Positions 16,909-25,107 of a DNA stretch of 64,000 nt are shown here, in pieces. Location: positions 7,399,001 to 7,463,000 of the forward strand of contig NZ_CP121634.1 of NCBI RefSeq assembly GCF_029714945.1. The letters run 5' to 3'. The translations under genes were made by a program, and so were the position numbers. This DNA is from Bradyrhizobium sp. CIAT3101 (GTDB lineage Bacteria > Pseudomonadota > Alphaproteobacteria > Rhizobiales > Xanthobacteraceae). The notes beneath the pieces were generated by a model that was not told the origin of the DNA, ran no database searches, and saw only the letters and a program-made list of their open reading frames with translations. Position 1 is the stretch's first letter. Each line of letters begins with the position of its first letter.

Positions 16909-18081
16909 TCACTCCGCGAGCTGAAACCGCTCGAACCGATCGAGCTCCTCCTCGATCTTCTGCTTCAGTTCCTTGCGCCCCGCCATCTTTTTGCCCTGCC
17001 CGAGCCAAGTCCATTTCTGCATCAACAGCTTCTTGGCCTGCCGGTCGGTCTTGAGATCGAGCGCGGCGACGATCTCGTCACCGACTAGCACGGGCAGCGC
17101 GAAGTAACCGAGCTTGCGCTTCGCCTTCGGCACATAGGCCTCGAACAGATGGTTGTAGCCGAAGATGAGATTGGTGCGCTTGCGCTGGATGATGAGCGGA
17201 TCGAACGGCGACAGGATGTGGACGAGATCGGGTGACACCTCATGCGGCTCCAGCGCCGCAGGCGTGGCCCAGTGCTCCTGCTTGCCGGCGCCCTCGATCG
17301 CGACAGGCAAGACCTCGCCGCGGCGGACTCGCGCGGCGATCAGACCTGCCACCGCCTTCTTGCTCGGCGCATCGAGATGGCAGATCGAATCGAGGCTGAC
17401 CACGCCTTGCGAGCGCAGCGCGCGGTCGAGCAGATAGGCCGTGATCTCCTTGGCCGAGGCCGGCTTCGGCAGCTTGTCCCAGCCGAAATGCCGCGTCATC
17501 AGATCATAGGTCTTGAGCATGCCCTGACGCGCGCTGACGGTCGCGACGCCGGTGTAGAAGGCAAGCTGAAGTGCCCGCTTCGAAGGCTTGCGGCTCTGCC
17601 ACAGATGCTCCTTCTCGGTGAGCACGTCGTCCTCGATGTCGCGGATCGTCAGCGGACCGGCGCGGAGCAGCCGCATCACCTTGCGCGTGTCGGCCGGCGT
17701 CACCGAGGCATACCATCTGTGGCCCTCGCGCTTGTGCTCGCGCATCGCCGGCAGGAAGAACCGGAAATCGTTCGACGGCACGTAGGACAGCGCATGGGTC
17801 CAGTATTCGAACACGCTTTTGTCGATGCTTTGGGCATGACGCAAATCGGCCCGGCCATAGGACGGGATGCGGCTGAACAGGATGTGGTGATGGCAGCGCT
17901 CGATCACGTTGATGGTGTCGATCTGCACATAGCCGAGATGGGCGATCGCCTCCGCGACGGCCTGGGCGCCCTCGCCGAACGGCGCGCGCGTGTCGAGCCG
18001 CTGGGCGCGCAGCCAGATCTGCCGGGCCTGTGTCGTCGGGAGCGGAAGGGGTTTTGGTGCGCGGGACATTGCGACAGGCAA
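16909..18081 (-). CDS. YcaQ/AlkX-type DNA glycosylase (HTH_42 family)
   Basis: The 390-residue product belongs to the AlkZ/YcaQ family of winged-helix DNA glycosylases, which unhook interstrand crosslinks and remove bulky N7-alkyl lesions. The catalytic Q-x-D is visible in LGYVQIDTINVIERCHHH (Gln53, Asp55), followed by FSRIPSY and ATVSARQG winged-helix segments and a C-terminal GYFALPVLVGDEIVAALDLK beta-barrel part. It acts on chromosomal DNA, probably alone. The first in-frame ATG is at 18081, and an ATG four codons later is equally possible. Confidence 0.85.
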   Translation of the reverse strand: MPVAMSRAPKPLPLPTTQARQIWLRAQRLDTRAPFGEGAQAVAEAIAHLGYVQIDTINVIERCHHHILFSRIPSYGRADLRHAQSIDKSVFEYWTHALSYVPSNDFRFFLPAMREHKREGHRWYASVTPADTRKVMRLLRAGPLTIRDIEDDVLTEKEHLWQSRKPSKRALQLAFYTGVATVSARQGMLKTYDLMTRHFGWDKLPKPASAKEITAYLLDRALRSQGVVSLDSICHLDAPSKKAVAGLIAARVRRGEVLPVAIEGAGKQEHWATPAALEPHEVSPDLVHILSPFDPLIIQRKRTNLIFGYNHLFEAYVPKAKRKLGYFALPVLVGDEIVAALDLKTDRQAKKLLMQKWTWLGQGKKMAGRKELKQKIEEELDRFERFQLAE

Positions 18082-18203
18082 TGTAGCGGGATTCGCGCCA
18101 GGAAAAAGAACAAGAAAAAGAACAGGTGACGGATCGAGGCAAAGAAAAGCCGCGCTGCCATCTGCTGACAGCGCGGCCGGCTCAAACCGGATTGGCGCGA
18201 AGC

Positions 18204-18449
18204 TTACTTCATCGCCATCGCCTTCTCGGCGCTCACGTAGTGCTTGCAGGCGCTGCGCATGTTGCCTTTGCTCATGTCGGAATTGGCCGAAGCCATCGAC
18301 TTCCGCGCCGCGATCTTGCCGGGTGTGTCTTCACCGCCCAGGCCGACAACAAGCTTGGCCATATTCGCGCTGGTGCAGGCCATCTTGGCAGCCGATGCGG
18401 GAGACAGAGCAAGTGCAGCGAACGCCGCCGCGAGCAACAGGGTCTTCAT
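18204..18449 (-). CDS. Small secreted Ala-rich protein of unknown function
   Basis: An 81-residue product starts MKTLLLAAAFAALALSPASA, a clear Sec signal, leaving a mature protein of ~60 residues with two Cys (MACTSAN, RSACKHY) that could form a disulfide. GGAGGAGG lies ideally before the ATG. The mature helix-forming sequence (MASANSDMSKGNMRSACKHY) suggests a small periplasmic helical protein. I do not recognise a characterised family. It stands alone between ycaQ and another small gene. Confidence 0.7.
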   Translation of the reverse strand: MKTLLLAAAFAALALSPASAAKMACTSANMAKLVVGLGGEDTPGKIAARKSMASANSDMSKGNMRSACKHYVSAEKAMAMK

Positions 18450-18550
18450 CAAGTTTCCTCCTCCGGAAAACGAAACCAGCGTGATGCCGGCCTACGCGAC
18501 AGCTATCTTTCCGGGATAGCGTCTCGCGGAGGAAGAGAGTTTCGCTCGAT

Positions 18551-18856
18551 CTAACGTGCGGCTTTTGGGCGCTCCCCTACGCTCCCGGTGGCGATATCGG
18601 GCTCGCATGCGGCCTTGCCCCGGCCCTCCGCCTGGCAGCGATAGACGCTGCCGGTGAGGCGATCGACCAGCCACATGTTCTCGTCGGTCGGAGCTTCGAG
18701 GCCGACATAGCGGGAGGTCAGCCCTGTGATCAGCGTCGAGAGCAGGATCGCCACCGCGATCATCGCCGCACCGATATAAATGGGCATCGAGCCCAGGAAG
18801 ACTGTCCGATCCGGCGGGCCGCCACGATAGAACTGATAATCACTCGACCTGGCCAC
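18551..18856 (-). CDS. Single-pass membrane protein of unknown function
   Basis: The 101-residue product starts with GTG, has one hydrophobic segment (PIYIGAAMIAVAILLSTLIT, residues ~25-44), then a tail with two Cys (YRCQAEG, KAACEPD) that is probably periplasmic. No known domain is seen. Length and composition support a real protein, but family membership is unknown. Confidence 0.55.
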   Translation of the reverse strand: MARSSDYQFYRGGPPDRTVFLGSMPIYIGAAMIAVAILLSTLITGLTSRYVGLEAPTDENMWLVDRLTGSVYRCQAEGRGKAACEPDIATGSVGERPKAAR

Positions 18857-18994
18857 TGGACGGAACTCTGCTCCCTCGTCTGCGATGTCTGATGAAGGAT
18901 GTCTGCTAGGCGCGCATCTGGCCGATTTCTTGTTCGCGAGCAGGCCATGCGGCGACGGCTTTGCGACGAACGGTGAGCAAGGGTTTCCACAACG

Positions 18995-19023
18995 AAAAGG
19001 CGGCCCGAACCGGGCCGCCTTTT
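18995..19023. terminator. Rho-independent terminator after the caspase-like gene
   Basis: A perfect 12-bp stem, AAAAGGCGGCCC / GGGCCGCCTTTT, with a five-base loop lies 14 bp beyond the stop of the minus-strand caspase-like gene. The stem is GC-rich and bounded by A4/T4, so it can work in both directions. Confidence 0.85.
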
Positions 19024-19036
19024 GCTTGCCTGCCGC

Positions 19037-20458
19037 TCAGCGGCGGCCGAACAACCCGCCCATCATACCGCCGAACAGACCGCCGGGGCCGCCCATCGGA
19101 CCGCCACCGCCACCACCGCCGCTATAATGGCGCCGGCCGCCGCCACCGGAGGACCGGCGACGCGAAGGCTCATCGTCCGCCTGCTCCTCGGAGGAGGCCG
19201 CGCGGGTCGAGATGATTTCAGACAGCAGCGCCTTGTGCTGGAGCTTGTTCAGATAACCGGTCGCGGGATAGCCGCGTGCCGCCTGCCACCGCTTCATCAC
19301 GGAACGGGTCTCGTCGTCGAATTTGCCCGTCGTCTTGACGTCGAAGCCGAGCCCGGTGAGGCGGCGCTGCACGTCGCGACGTTGGCTCTTGTCCAAACCG
19401 ATCTGGTCTTCGGACACCTGATTGGCTTCGTCGGTAAACGTCGCGGGATCGATCCCGGCCGAGAGGTTGCGGGTGGTGTTGGACGGTCCATCCTGCAACG
19501 CCGCGATGCGGGCGAGCGCGATCGATTTGAACGTGCCGTTCGGATAGTTGGTGAGATAGGCGTTGAGCTCTTCCACCTTGTTGGTGTCCTTGATCGAGCG
19601 CCAGAACTCGAGCTCGATGTCGGAGCCTTGCCTGGTCGCGGACGACACCGGCGCGTTCGATGTGTCGGTCGTGGCCACAGCGGGCGTGTTAACCGGATTG
19701 AGATAGACGTTGCCGGTGAGGTTGGTATGCCCCCAGGGCAATTGTCCCTTGTTGGTCTCGTCACTGACCTGGGCGCGGACCTTGGTCATCGCCTGCTGGA
19801 TCTCGATCCCGGGCTGGGCAATGTTGGCGACCAGTGCGCGGGTGAACGGGCTGTTGGTACCGGCCTCGCCGTCGAGCGCGGTCTGGCCGGGGCCGGTGGC
19901 AAAGGCAATCAGCGTGCCTTCGCCCGACTTCATCTCGGCAAGGCCGGTCTGCACGTTGACGGAGCGCGTGGCCTTGGCCGACCGGATCTTTGCCGCGAAC
20001 GGGTTGTCACGACAGGCGTCCAGGAACACGAGCTTCACCTTCGCGTCCGACATGGTCTGGTCGAGCGTGAGATCGACATTGATCGCCGCGCCGAGCTTGA
20101 CATCCATCTCCGACTTCAGGTCTGCGTCGATCGGCAACAGGTAGTTGACGCCATTCACGGCAATGCCGTGGCCGGCATAGAAGAACACGGCGACATCCGC
20201 ACCTTCGCTCTTCTTGCCAAACTCCAGGAGCTTTGCGGTCATGGCGTCGCGGGTGAGGTTGGCGCCCTCGACGACATCAAAACCGACGTTGCGGAGCACC
20301 CTGGCGATAGCCTTGGAATCGATTGCGGGGTTAGGGAGCTGCGGGACATTCTTGTAGGCGGCGTTGCCGACCACAAAGGCGACGCGCTTGTCCGCAAGAG
20401 CCGCGTTGCCGCTGACAATGAATGCTACGATTGAAATTGCTGCGATCAAGAAGCGCAT
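19037..20458 (-). CDS. Secreted caspase-like (peptidase C14) protein with peptidoglycan-binding domain
   Basis: The 473-residue product has a signal peptide (MRFLIAAISIVAFIVSGNAA, cleavage near 22), then a caspase p20-like domain with the His of FFYAGHG (His97) and the Cys of FLDACRDNPF (Cys149). Both catalytic residues are intact. A middle linker is followed by a peptidoglycan-binding-like helical domain (residues ~355-415, VQRRLTGLGFDVKTTGKFDD) and a tail of Gly-rich runs ending GGMMGGLFGRR. It should act in the periplasm or at the cell wall, with Arg/Lys-specific orthocaspase-like activity expected. GGGGAGA supports the ATG at 20458. A CRP/FNR-like palindrome lies ~100 bp upstream. Confidence 0.87.
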   Translation of the reverse strand: MRFLIAAISIVAFIVSGNAALADKRVAFVVGNAAYKNVPQLPNPAIDSKAIARVLRNVGFDVVEGANLTRDAMTAKLLEFGKKSEGADVAVFFYAGHGIAVNGVNYLLPIDADLKSEMDVKLGAAINVDLTLDQTMSDAKVKLVFLDACRDNPFAAKIRSAKATRSVNVQTGLAEMKSGEGTLIAFATGPGQTALDGEAGTNSPFTRALVANIAQPGIEIQQAMTKVRAQVSDETNKGQLPWGHTNLTGNVYLNPVNTPAVATTDTSNAPVSSATRQGSDIELEFWRSIKDTNKVEELNAYLTNYPNGTFKSIALARIAALQDGPSNTTRNLSAGIDPATFTDEANQVSEDQIGLDKSQRRDVQRRLTGLGFDVKTTGKFDDETRSVMKRWQAARGYPATGYLNKLQHKALLSEIISTRAASSEEQADDEPSRRRSSGGGGRRHYSGGGGGGGPMGGPGGLFGGMMGGLFGRR

Positions 20459-20552
20459 GATCATTCTCCCCTGATCTAAACTTCTTCGCTGCTCTCGGAT
20501 CAGCTTGAGCCGATCCGATGAGAGCAACCTGATCCAGTTCACGACGGAATAC

Positions 20553-20568
20553 TGTGATCTGGATCACC
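20553..20568. promoter_or_regulatory. CRP/FNR-family palindrome upstream of the caspase-like gene
   Basis: TGTGATCTGGATCACC is a near-perfect TGTGA-N6-TCACA dyad. Its core TGATCTGGATCA also resembles the rhizobial FixK/FNR box (TTGAT-N4-ATCAA). It is centred ~100 bp upstream of the caspase-like start. Which family member binds is open. Confidence 0.55.
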
Positions 20569-20893
20569 CGGGGATTTCTGCTGCTCGAACCGAGCCGAGA
20601 GACGCTGCGACGATTGCTTTTCTGGCTGCTGACGCAGCGGACAACAACGGCTGGTGACGAGCAATAGCGGGAGATTGTACCCGCATCGGCCGTGAGTCCA
20701 GCGGTTCGCGGGGCACGATCTCGAAAAGACCCTGCAGGAGGACCCGCTGCGTTCGACGATCGAATGAGACAGCGCTGCTTCCTGACGCGAGCCTCGTGCA
20801 GCACCGGCGATAAGCCGCTACCGCTGGCTGGCTGCCATGGATGCCGACCGGCACCGGCGCCAGGATGCGCTTCGACTTGTGGCTGGTTCTGAA

Positions 20894-20909
20894 TGTGACC
20901 CGCATCACA
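20894..20909. promoter_or_regulatory. CRP-type palindrome upstream of the OmpA-domain gene
   Basis: TGTGACCCGCATCACA is an exact TGTGA-N6-TCACA dyad, the CRP consensus arms. It is centred ~80 bp upstream of the OmpA-domain start, a usual distance for activation if transcription starts ~40 bp downstream of it. Confidence 0.6.
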
Positions 20910-20980
20910 TCCGGGCCTTTGAACCTTCCCTATGCTCGCAGCATCAAATCGCCATCAGGCGTCACAGCGAGGATACGACA

Positions 20981-21622
20981 ATGACCCATTTCAATAAGTT
21001 TTTTGGACTGAAGGCGATCACACTCACGGCCGCGCTGTCGCTGACGGCGGGCCTCGCTTTCGCCGGCGACACCAACGTCTCCACCAACCAGATCCTGGAT
21101 GCGTTGAAGCCGAAGCCGATCACCCGCGGCCTGTCCGCCGGTCCGCAGGCCGATCCGACGGCGCAAGCCAAGGAAGCGACCTTCCTCAACACCGTGCGCA
21201 ACCGGCAGACCCGTTCGCTTTCGATGGGCGAGCGCGAGCAGATTGCCGAGTTCGCGTCGACCAAGCCGAACATCGATCTGGAGATCCAGTTCGACTACAA
21301 CTCGGCCGACATCGCCAAGACCTCGGTACCGTCGGTGCAGGCGCTCGGCAAGGCGCTGTCCGATCCGTCGCTGAAGGGCTCGACCTTCGTGGTCGCCGGC
21401 CACACCGATGCGATCGGCACCGAAGAATACAATCAGGGCCTCTCGGAGCGTCGCGCCGACACGATCAAGAAGTACCTGGTGCAGAACTATGGCCTCAGCG
21501 GCAATGATCTCGTCACGGTCGGCTACGGCAAGACCAAGCTGAAGGACACCGCCAACGGCGCCGACCCGATCAACCGTCGCGTCCAGGTCGTGAACATGGA
21601 CACCAAGACCGCGTCGAAGTGA
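20981..21622 (+). CDS. OmpA C-terminal-domain (peptidoglycan-associating) protein
   Basis: The 213-residue product has a signal peptide (TAALSLTAGLAFA, cleavage near 29) and a C-terminal OmpA/MotB domain (IQFDYNSADI, VVAGHTDAIGTEEYNQGLSE, RRADTIKKYL, VGYGKTKL, NRRVQVV) with the Asp and Arg that bind diaminopimelate in peptidoglycan. There is no beta-barrel and no lipobox, so it is probably a soluble periplasmic cell-wall-associated protein. GAGGATACGACA precedes the ATG. It is divergent from the caspase-like gene, which also has a wall-binding domain, and ends at a strong terminator. Confidence 0.88.
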   Translation: MTHFNKFFGLKAITLTAALSLTAGLAFAGDTNVSTNQILDALKPKPITRGLSAGPQADPTAQAKEATFLNTVRNRQTRSLSMGEREQIAEFASTKPNIDLEIQFDYNSADIAKTSVPSVQALGKALSDPSLKGSTFVVAGHTDAIGTEEYNQGLSERRADTIKKYLVQNYGLSGNDLVTVGYGKTKLKDTANGADPINRRVQVVNMDTKTASK

Positions 21623-21648
21623 TCCGGGACCTGATTGCCGAGATCGAT

Positions 21649-21680
21649 AAACCGCCTGCCTTGAAAACGGCAGGCGGTTT
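21649..21680. terminator. Rho-independent terminator between convergent genes
   Basis: AAACCGCCTGCC and GGCAGGCGGTTT form a perfect 12-bp stem with an 8-base loop, directly after the OmpA-domain gene and 7 bp before the end of the convergent mannosyltransferase gene. It can serve both. Confidence 0.85.
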
Positions 21681-21686
21681 CCGGTG

Positions 21687-23063
21687 TCAGATCCAGCTTT
21701 GGAACAGCATCAGCCGGTTGAACGTCTGCATCGACGTGCCGATGAAGGCGGCCGAGACCGGCAGCATCACCACAAAGCCGATCGCGGCGAGGCCGACATA
21801 AGCCCACAACAGCCAACGCGGCAGGCCCTCTCTTCGCATCACATAGACCAGCGCGAGCGAGGCCGCGGTTGCGGCCGGCAGATAATAATAGATGAAGCCC
21901 AGCGTGCGCGGCAGCAGCGCCCAGGCGAGCCAGGGGCCGAAATAGAACGCCGCGATCAGGAAAGCATCCCAGCGACGCGCGACGATGAAGTCGCGCAACA
22001 CCACCGCGAGCGCGAGCAGCGCCGGCCACAGCACCAGCGGATTGCCGAGGAAAACCACCGCCGCGACGTTGTCGTCCGACGTCTTGTCGAACAGGAACCA
22101 CACGGGACGCGCGAGCAGCGGCCAGGATGGCCACGAGCTCATATAGGTATGCCCGGCGATCGCGGTGGTGGTGTTGTCGGCAAAGATACGGCGCTGTGCT
22201 TCGACCAGATCCGGCAGCGACACACCATAGAGCGGCACGAAGGCGGCGAGATAGGTCACGGCCGGCAGCAGCGCGAAGCAGAGCGCGGCATGATGAAGCC
22301 TGAATTCCGGCCACAGATCGGGCCGGTACCAATCGCTTGGCTTCGCATCGGCAAACAGCGTGTGCCAACCCTGCATCAGGCGGATCAATGCAACGATCCC
22401 GATGCAAACACCGAGCGGAAACAGGCCGCTCCATTTGCAGGCGGCGGCCAGACCGAACAACGCGCCCGCGAGTGCGAACAGCGCCTGCGGCCGCTCTCGT
22501 CGAAAGCCGTGCATGAAAGCGGCAATGGCGAGCAGACCAAAGCCGAGCGCGAAGATGTCGAGCATGGCGATGCGCGCCTGCACATAGAGCATCTGGTTGA
22601 ACGCCGCGATCAGCGCGGCTGCGATCGCGGGCCCTTGCGATCCGAACAGCGCCAGACCGCAGAGATAGATCGCGACGATCGCGAGCGCACCGAACAGCGT
22701 CGCCGGATAGCGCCAGCCCAGCGCATTGTCGCCGAAGGCTGCGATCGAACCCGCGATGAGCTCTTTCGCCAGCGGCGGATGCATCGGATTGAGCATCGGA
22801 TCCGACGTCCCGAAGCCCAGCATCTGCCGCGCCGCCGGCACGTAGTGCACCTCGTCGAAGACGAATTTTTCCGGCGTCACCAGCCCGACCAGCAGCGCGA
22901 GATGCGCCGCTAGGAAGATCGCGACAGCGATCACTGCGCTTCGCGACAGTTGCGGAACCGCATGTGCCTCAAGCGACTGAAGTGGGGCTAGTTTGCGTGG
23001 CAAATCTGCGTCACCGCGAATAAAAAACAACTCAGCCGATCCATTGAACGCATTCTGCCGCAA
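21687..23063 (-). CDS. PMT-family (GT39-like) dolichyl/polyprenyl-phosphate mannosyltransferase
   Basis: The 458-residue polytopic protein (about ten hydrophobic segments) has the PMT acidic motif FDEVHYVPAARQ in the first periplasmic loop (Asp70-Glu71) and the downstream MHPPLAKELI, both typical of protein O-mannosyltransferases. These use a lipid-linked sugar to glycosylate secreted proteins at the outer face of the membrane. The first ~40 residues are not obviously membrane and the true start may be a later codon. Target proteins are unknown. Confidence 0.83.
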   Translation of the reverse strand: MRQNAFNGSAELFFIRGDADLPRKLAPLQSLEAHAVPQLSRSAVIAVAIFLAAHLALLVGLVTPEKFVFDEVHYVPAARQMLGFGTSDPMLNPMHPPLAKELIAGSIAAFGDNALGWRYPATLFGALAIVAIYLCGLALFGSQGPAIAAALIAAFNQMLYVQARIAMLDIFALGFGLLAIAAFMHGFRRERPQALFALAGALFGLAAACKWSGLFPLGVCIGIVALIRLMQGWHTLFADAKPSDWYRPDLWPEFRLHHAALCFALLPAVTYLAAFVPLYGVSLPDLVEAQRRIFADNTTTAIAGHTYMSSWPSWPLLARPVWFLFDKTSDDNVAAVVFLGNPLVLWPALLALAVVLRDFIVARRWDAFLIAAFYFGPWLAWALLPRTLGFIYYYLPAATAASLALVYVMRREGLPRWLLWAYVGLAAIGFVVMLPVSAAFIGTSMQTFNRLMLFQSWI

Positions 23064-23152
23064 CTGTCACTAAGCTAACGCTCGTCTCGCGCCGCCACGG
23101 ATCAGTCTACCACAACGCAGGCGCGCGATCAGGGACTTCGATCGGGTACCAT

Positions 23153-23854
23153 ATGAATTTTCGTTTTCTGCTTTTCCCTGCGCTGCTGTCGGCCACACTG
23201 TGCGCCGCGACCTGCACGCAGGCCCAAACGCGTGTCGGCGAAGCCGTCCTGGTTCAAAACGAGGTGGTGCGCGTCGCCGCGACCACGTCACCGATCAGCG
23301 TTGGCGACAGCATGCTGCGCGACGAGACCGTACGCACCGGCACCGACAGCGCAGCGCGCTTCGTCATGGCCGACAGCACCAATCTGTCGCTTGGACCGAG
23401 CGCCACGCTGAAGCTCGATCGCACCGTCTTCAACGACGAGCACAGCTATCGCGACGTCGCGATTCGCATGGCCACCGGCGCCTTCCGCTTCGTGACCGGG
23501 CATTCGGAGAAGACCGCCTACAAGATCACGACGCCGCTCGCGACCATCGGTGTCCGCGGCACCACGCTCGACATCCTGTCGCAGCGGGGCCGCTCGGTCG
23601 TCGTGCTGCAGGAGGGGGCGGCCAGCGTCTGCACGCTGAACTTCCAGTGCATCCAGCTCACTCAGCCGGGCGACACCGCGGTCATCACCTCGACAGGCGG
23701 CAAGGTCTCCATCACCAAGACCAACACGCCGCCCTGGACTTTCGCCGCCAACTGCGCCGCGAATGCGGGGCTGTGCGCCGTCAACCAGTATGCCGATGCC
23801 TCGCCGACCATTACGCCCGCCGTCCATGACGACGGCATGCTGTGCGGGCGCTGA
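23153..23854 (+). CDS. Secreted FecR-domain protein
   Basis: The 233-residue product has a Sec signal (about 25 residues, ending CTQAQ) and a FecR domain (VLVQNEVVRVAATTSPISVG, RTGTDSAARFVMADSTNLSL, KITTPLATIGVRGTTLDIL). Classic FecR is an inner-membrane anti-sigma relay, but there is no N-terminal cytoplasmic part, no membrane anchor and no sigma factor nearby, so this is a stand-alone periplasmic or surface FecR-like protein. Five Cys lie in the last third. The stop is followed after 2 bp by the beta-barrel gene, so the two are translationally coupled. Confidence 0.83.
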   Translation: MNFRFLLFPALLSATLCAATCTQAQTRVGEAVLVQNEVVRVAATTSPISVGDSMLRDETVRTGTDSAARFVMADSTNLSLGPSATLKLDRTVFNDEHSYRDVAIRMATGAFRFVTGHSEKTAYKITTPLATIGVRGTTLDILSQRGRSVVVLQEGAASVCTLNFQCIQLTQPGDTAVITSTGGKVSITKTNTPPWTFAANCAANAGLCAVNQYADASPTITPAVHDDGMLCGR

Positions 23855-23856
23855 CG

Positions 23857-24981
23857 ATGGCGCAGCTCGGCTTCAAGAGGCTTGTCCTGGCCGGCGCGTT
23901 GGCTGCGTGCGCGACGCTTGCGTTGTTCGGGCTCAACACCCGTTCGGCCGCAGCCGCGAGCACCTGCGAGTCTGAATGCGGCGAGCCCAACCCCTATCCG
24001 TCACCAACCTCCTATCCGTCGCCGAGTCCGTCCCCGTCGCCGAACCCGGTCCCGTCGCCAAGCCCGTCGCCCAGCCCCACGCCGACGGGCTCCGATTCCA
24101 GCGGCAACTCGGTTGGCGGTCTCGCCAACCAGCGCTTCAACCAGATGATCACCAACCGCGTGCTCGGTACGGTGCTGCTTGGCGTCAACGAACAGGTCAA
24201 TTGCAGCGACTGCATCAGCGCGTTCGGCTCGGCCGGCTCGTTCTCGGCCGGCGTCCACGGCCGCAAGGAGCTGACGCCCAATCTGTCGCTGCTCGCCGGC
24301 CTCGCTTACACGCAATACAGCGAGGGCGGCTACAACATCACGAGCGCACCGATCGGCGCCTTCGCGCTGCGCTATGATTTCACCGATTGGGGCTCGTCGC
24401 GTCCGTTCTTTGACGTCGGCACGATCCTGACGCCGTGGGAGAAGGCGCGCTACACCCGCAGCTACAACACCAGCCTCGGCCCGGTGAGCGTGACCAGCTC
24501 GACCAACGCCGCGAACTACGCGGTCTACGGTCGCGCCGGCTGGATGAGCCGGTTGTCACCGCAGGATGAGGTCGCAGCCTCCGTCGAGGTCTGGCAGCTC
24601 TGGCAGCGCGTATCGGGCTATGCGGACAACACGATCGCGTTCAATCCGTTCGACGCCACCATTGCCACCGGCACCGATCGCACCAGCCTGGTCAAGATCG
24701 GGGGCCAATGGACCCATCTCTTCGCCGGCAATATCGAGACCAATATCAATGGCGGCTGGGTGCAGTCGTTCGCCAGCCATAGCGGCATCGTCGCCACCGT
24801 GACCGGCGACGGCATGGTGGTGCCGACGATGGGCAACCAGGGCTGGTTCGAATATGGCGGCCGCCTCGGCTTCCGCGTGCAGAAGGGCTGGGTCGTGGAC
24901 CTCTTCGCCAACGGCACGCTCGGCCCGCAGCCGGTCGGCAACACCATCCATGGCGGCGTCGGGCTGCGGATCAACTACTGA
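23857..24981 (+). CDS. Outer-membrane beta-barrel protein with Pro-Ser linker
   Basis: The 374-residue product has a signal peptide, then CESECGEP, a (Pro-Ser)n spacer at ~residues 45-77, a short segment with NCSDC, and a ~250-residue barrel with alternating aromatic strands ending in an aromatic-terminated VGLRINY, typical of autotransporter-like or porin-like barrels. The end supports outer-membrane insertion via the Bam complex. The ATG at 23857 is 2 bp after the FecR stop and is preferred to an overlapping ATG five codons earlier. A role as the FecR partner at the cell surface is inference. Confidence 0.8.
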   Translation: MAQLGFKRLVLAGALAACATLALFGLNTRSAAAASTCESECGEPNPYPSPTSYPSPSPSPSPNPVPSPSPSPSPTPTGSDSSGNSVGGLANQRFNQMITNRVLGTVLLGVNEQVNCSDCISAFGSAGSFSAGVHGRKELTPNLSLLAGLAYTQYSEGGYNITSAPIGAFALRYDFTDWGSSRPFFDVGTILTPWEKARYTRSYNTSLGPVSVTSSTNAANYAVYGRAGWMSRLSPQDEVAASVEVWQLWQRVSGYADNTIAFNPFDATIATGTDRTSLVKIGGQWTHLFAGNIETNINGGWVQSFASHSGIVATVTGDGMVVPTMGNQGWFEYGGRLGFRVQKGWVVDLFANGTLGPQPVGNTIHGGVGLRINY

Positions 24982-24999
24982 GACGATTGGAGACGGTCT

Positions 25000-25092
25000 C
25001 GTAGGGTGGGCAAAGCGCAAGCGTGCCCACCACTCGTCTCAATCAAGAACAGATCGTGGGCACGGCGCTCTCGCGCCTTTGCCCACCCTACG
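25000..25092. repeat. GTAGGGTGGGC palindromic repeat, copy 3
   Basis: CGTAGGGTGGGCAAAGCGCA at the left pairs with GCGCCTTTGCCCACCCTACG at the right, with inner arms GCGTGCCCACCA and GTGGGCACGGCGC. It lies between the beta-barrel gene and the convergent VOC gene, where it may serve as terminator. Confidence 0.9.
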
Positions 25093-25107
25093 GCACCTGT
25101 GTTGACC

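Larger units (their letters stand above)
20459..20980. other. Divergent intergenic region of ~520 bp
   Basis: This unusually long region lies between the caspase-like gene (leftward) and the OmpA-domain gene (rightward). It contains two CRP/FNR-type palindromes at 20553-20568 and 20894-20909, each near one of the divergent genes. The open frames inside have no recognisable protein character. A small RNA in the middle cannot be excluded from sequence alone. Confidence 0.6.

Noticed and set aside
20564..20908. Minus-strand 114-codon frame in the caspase/OmpA divergent region
   Set aside because: No family, Arg/Ser-rich composition and it spans both regulatory palindromes; no ribosome site.
24001..24090. 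TCGCCGAG/CCGTCG short repeats in the barrel gene considered as microsatellite or phase-variation tract
   Set aside because: They encode an in-frame Pro-Ser spacer with synonymous variation; not an identical homopolymeric tract.
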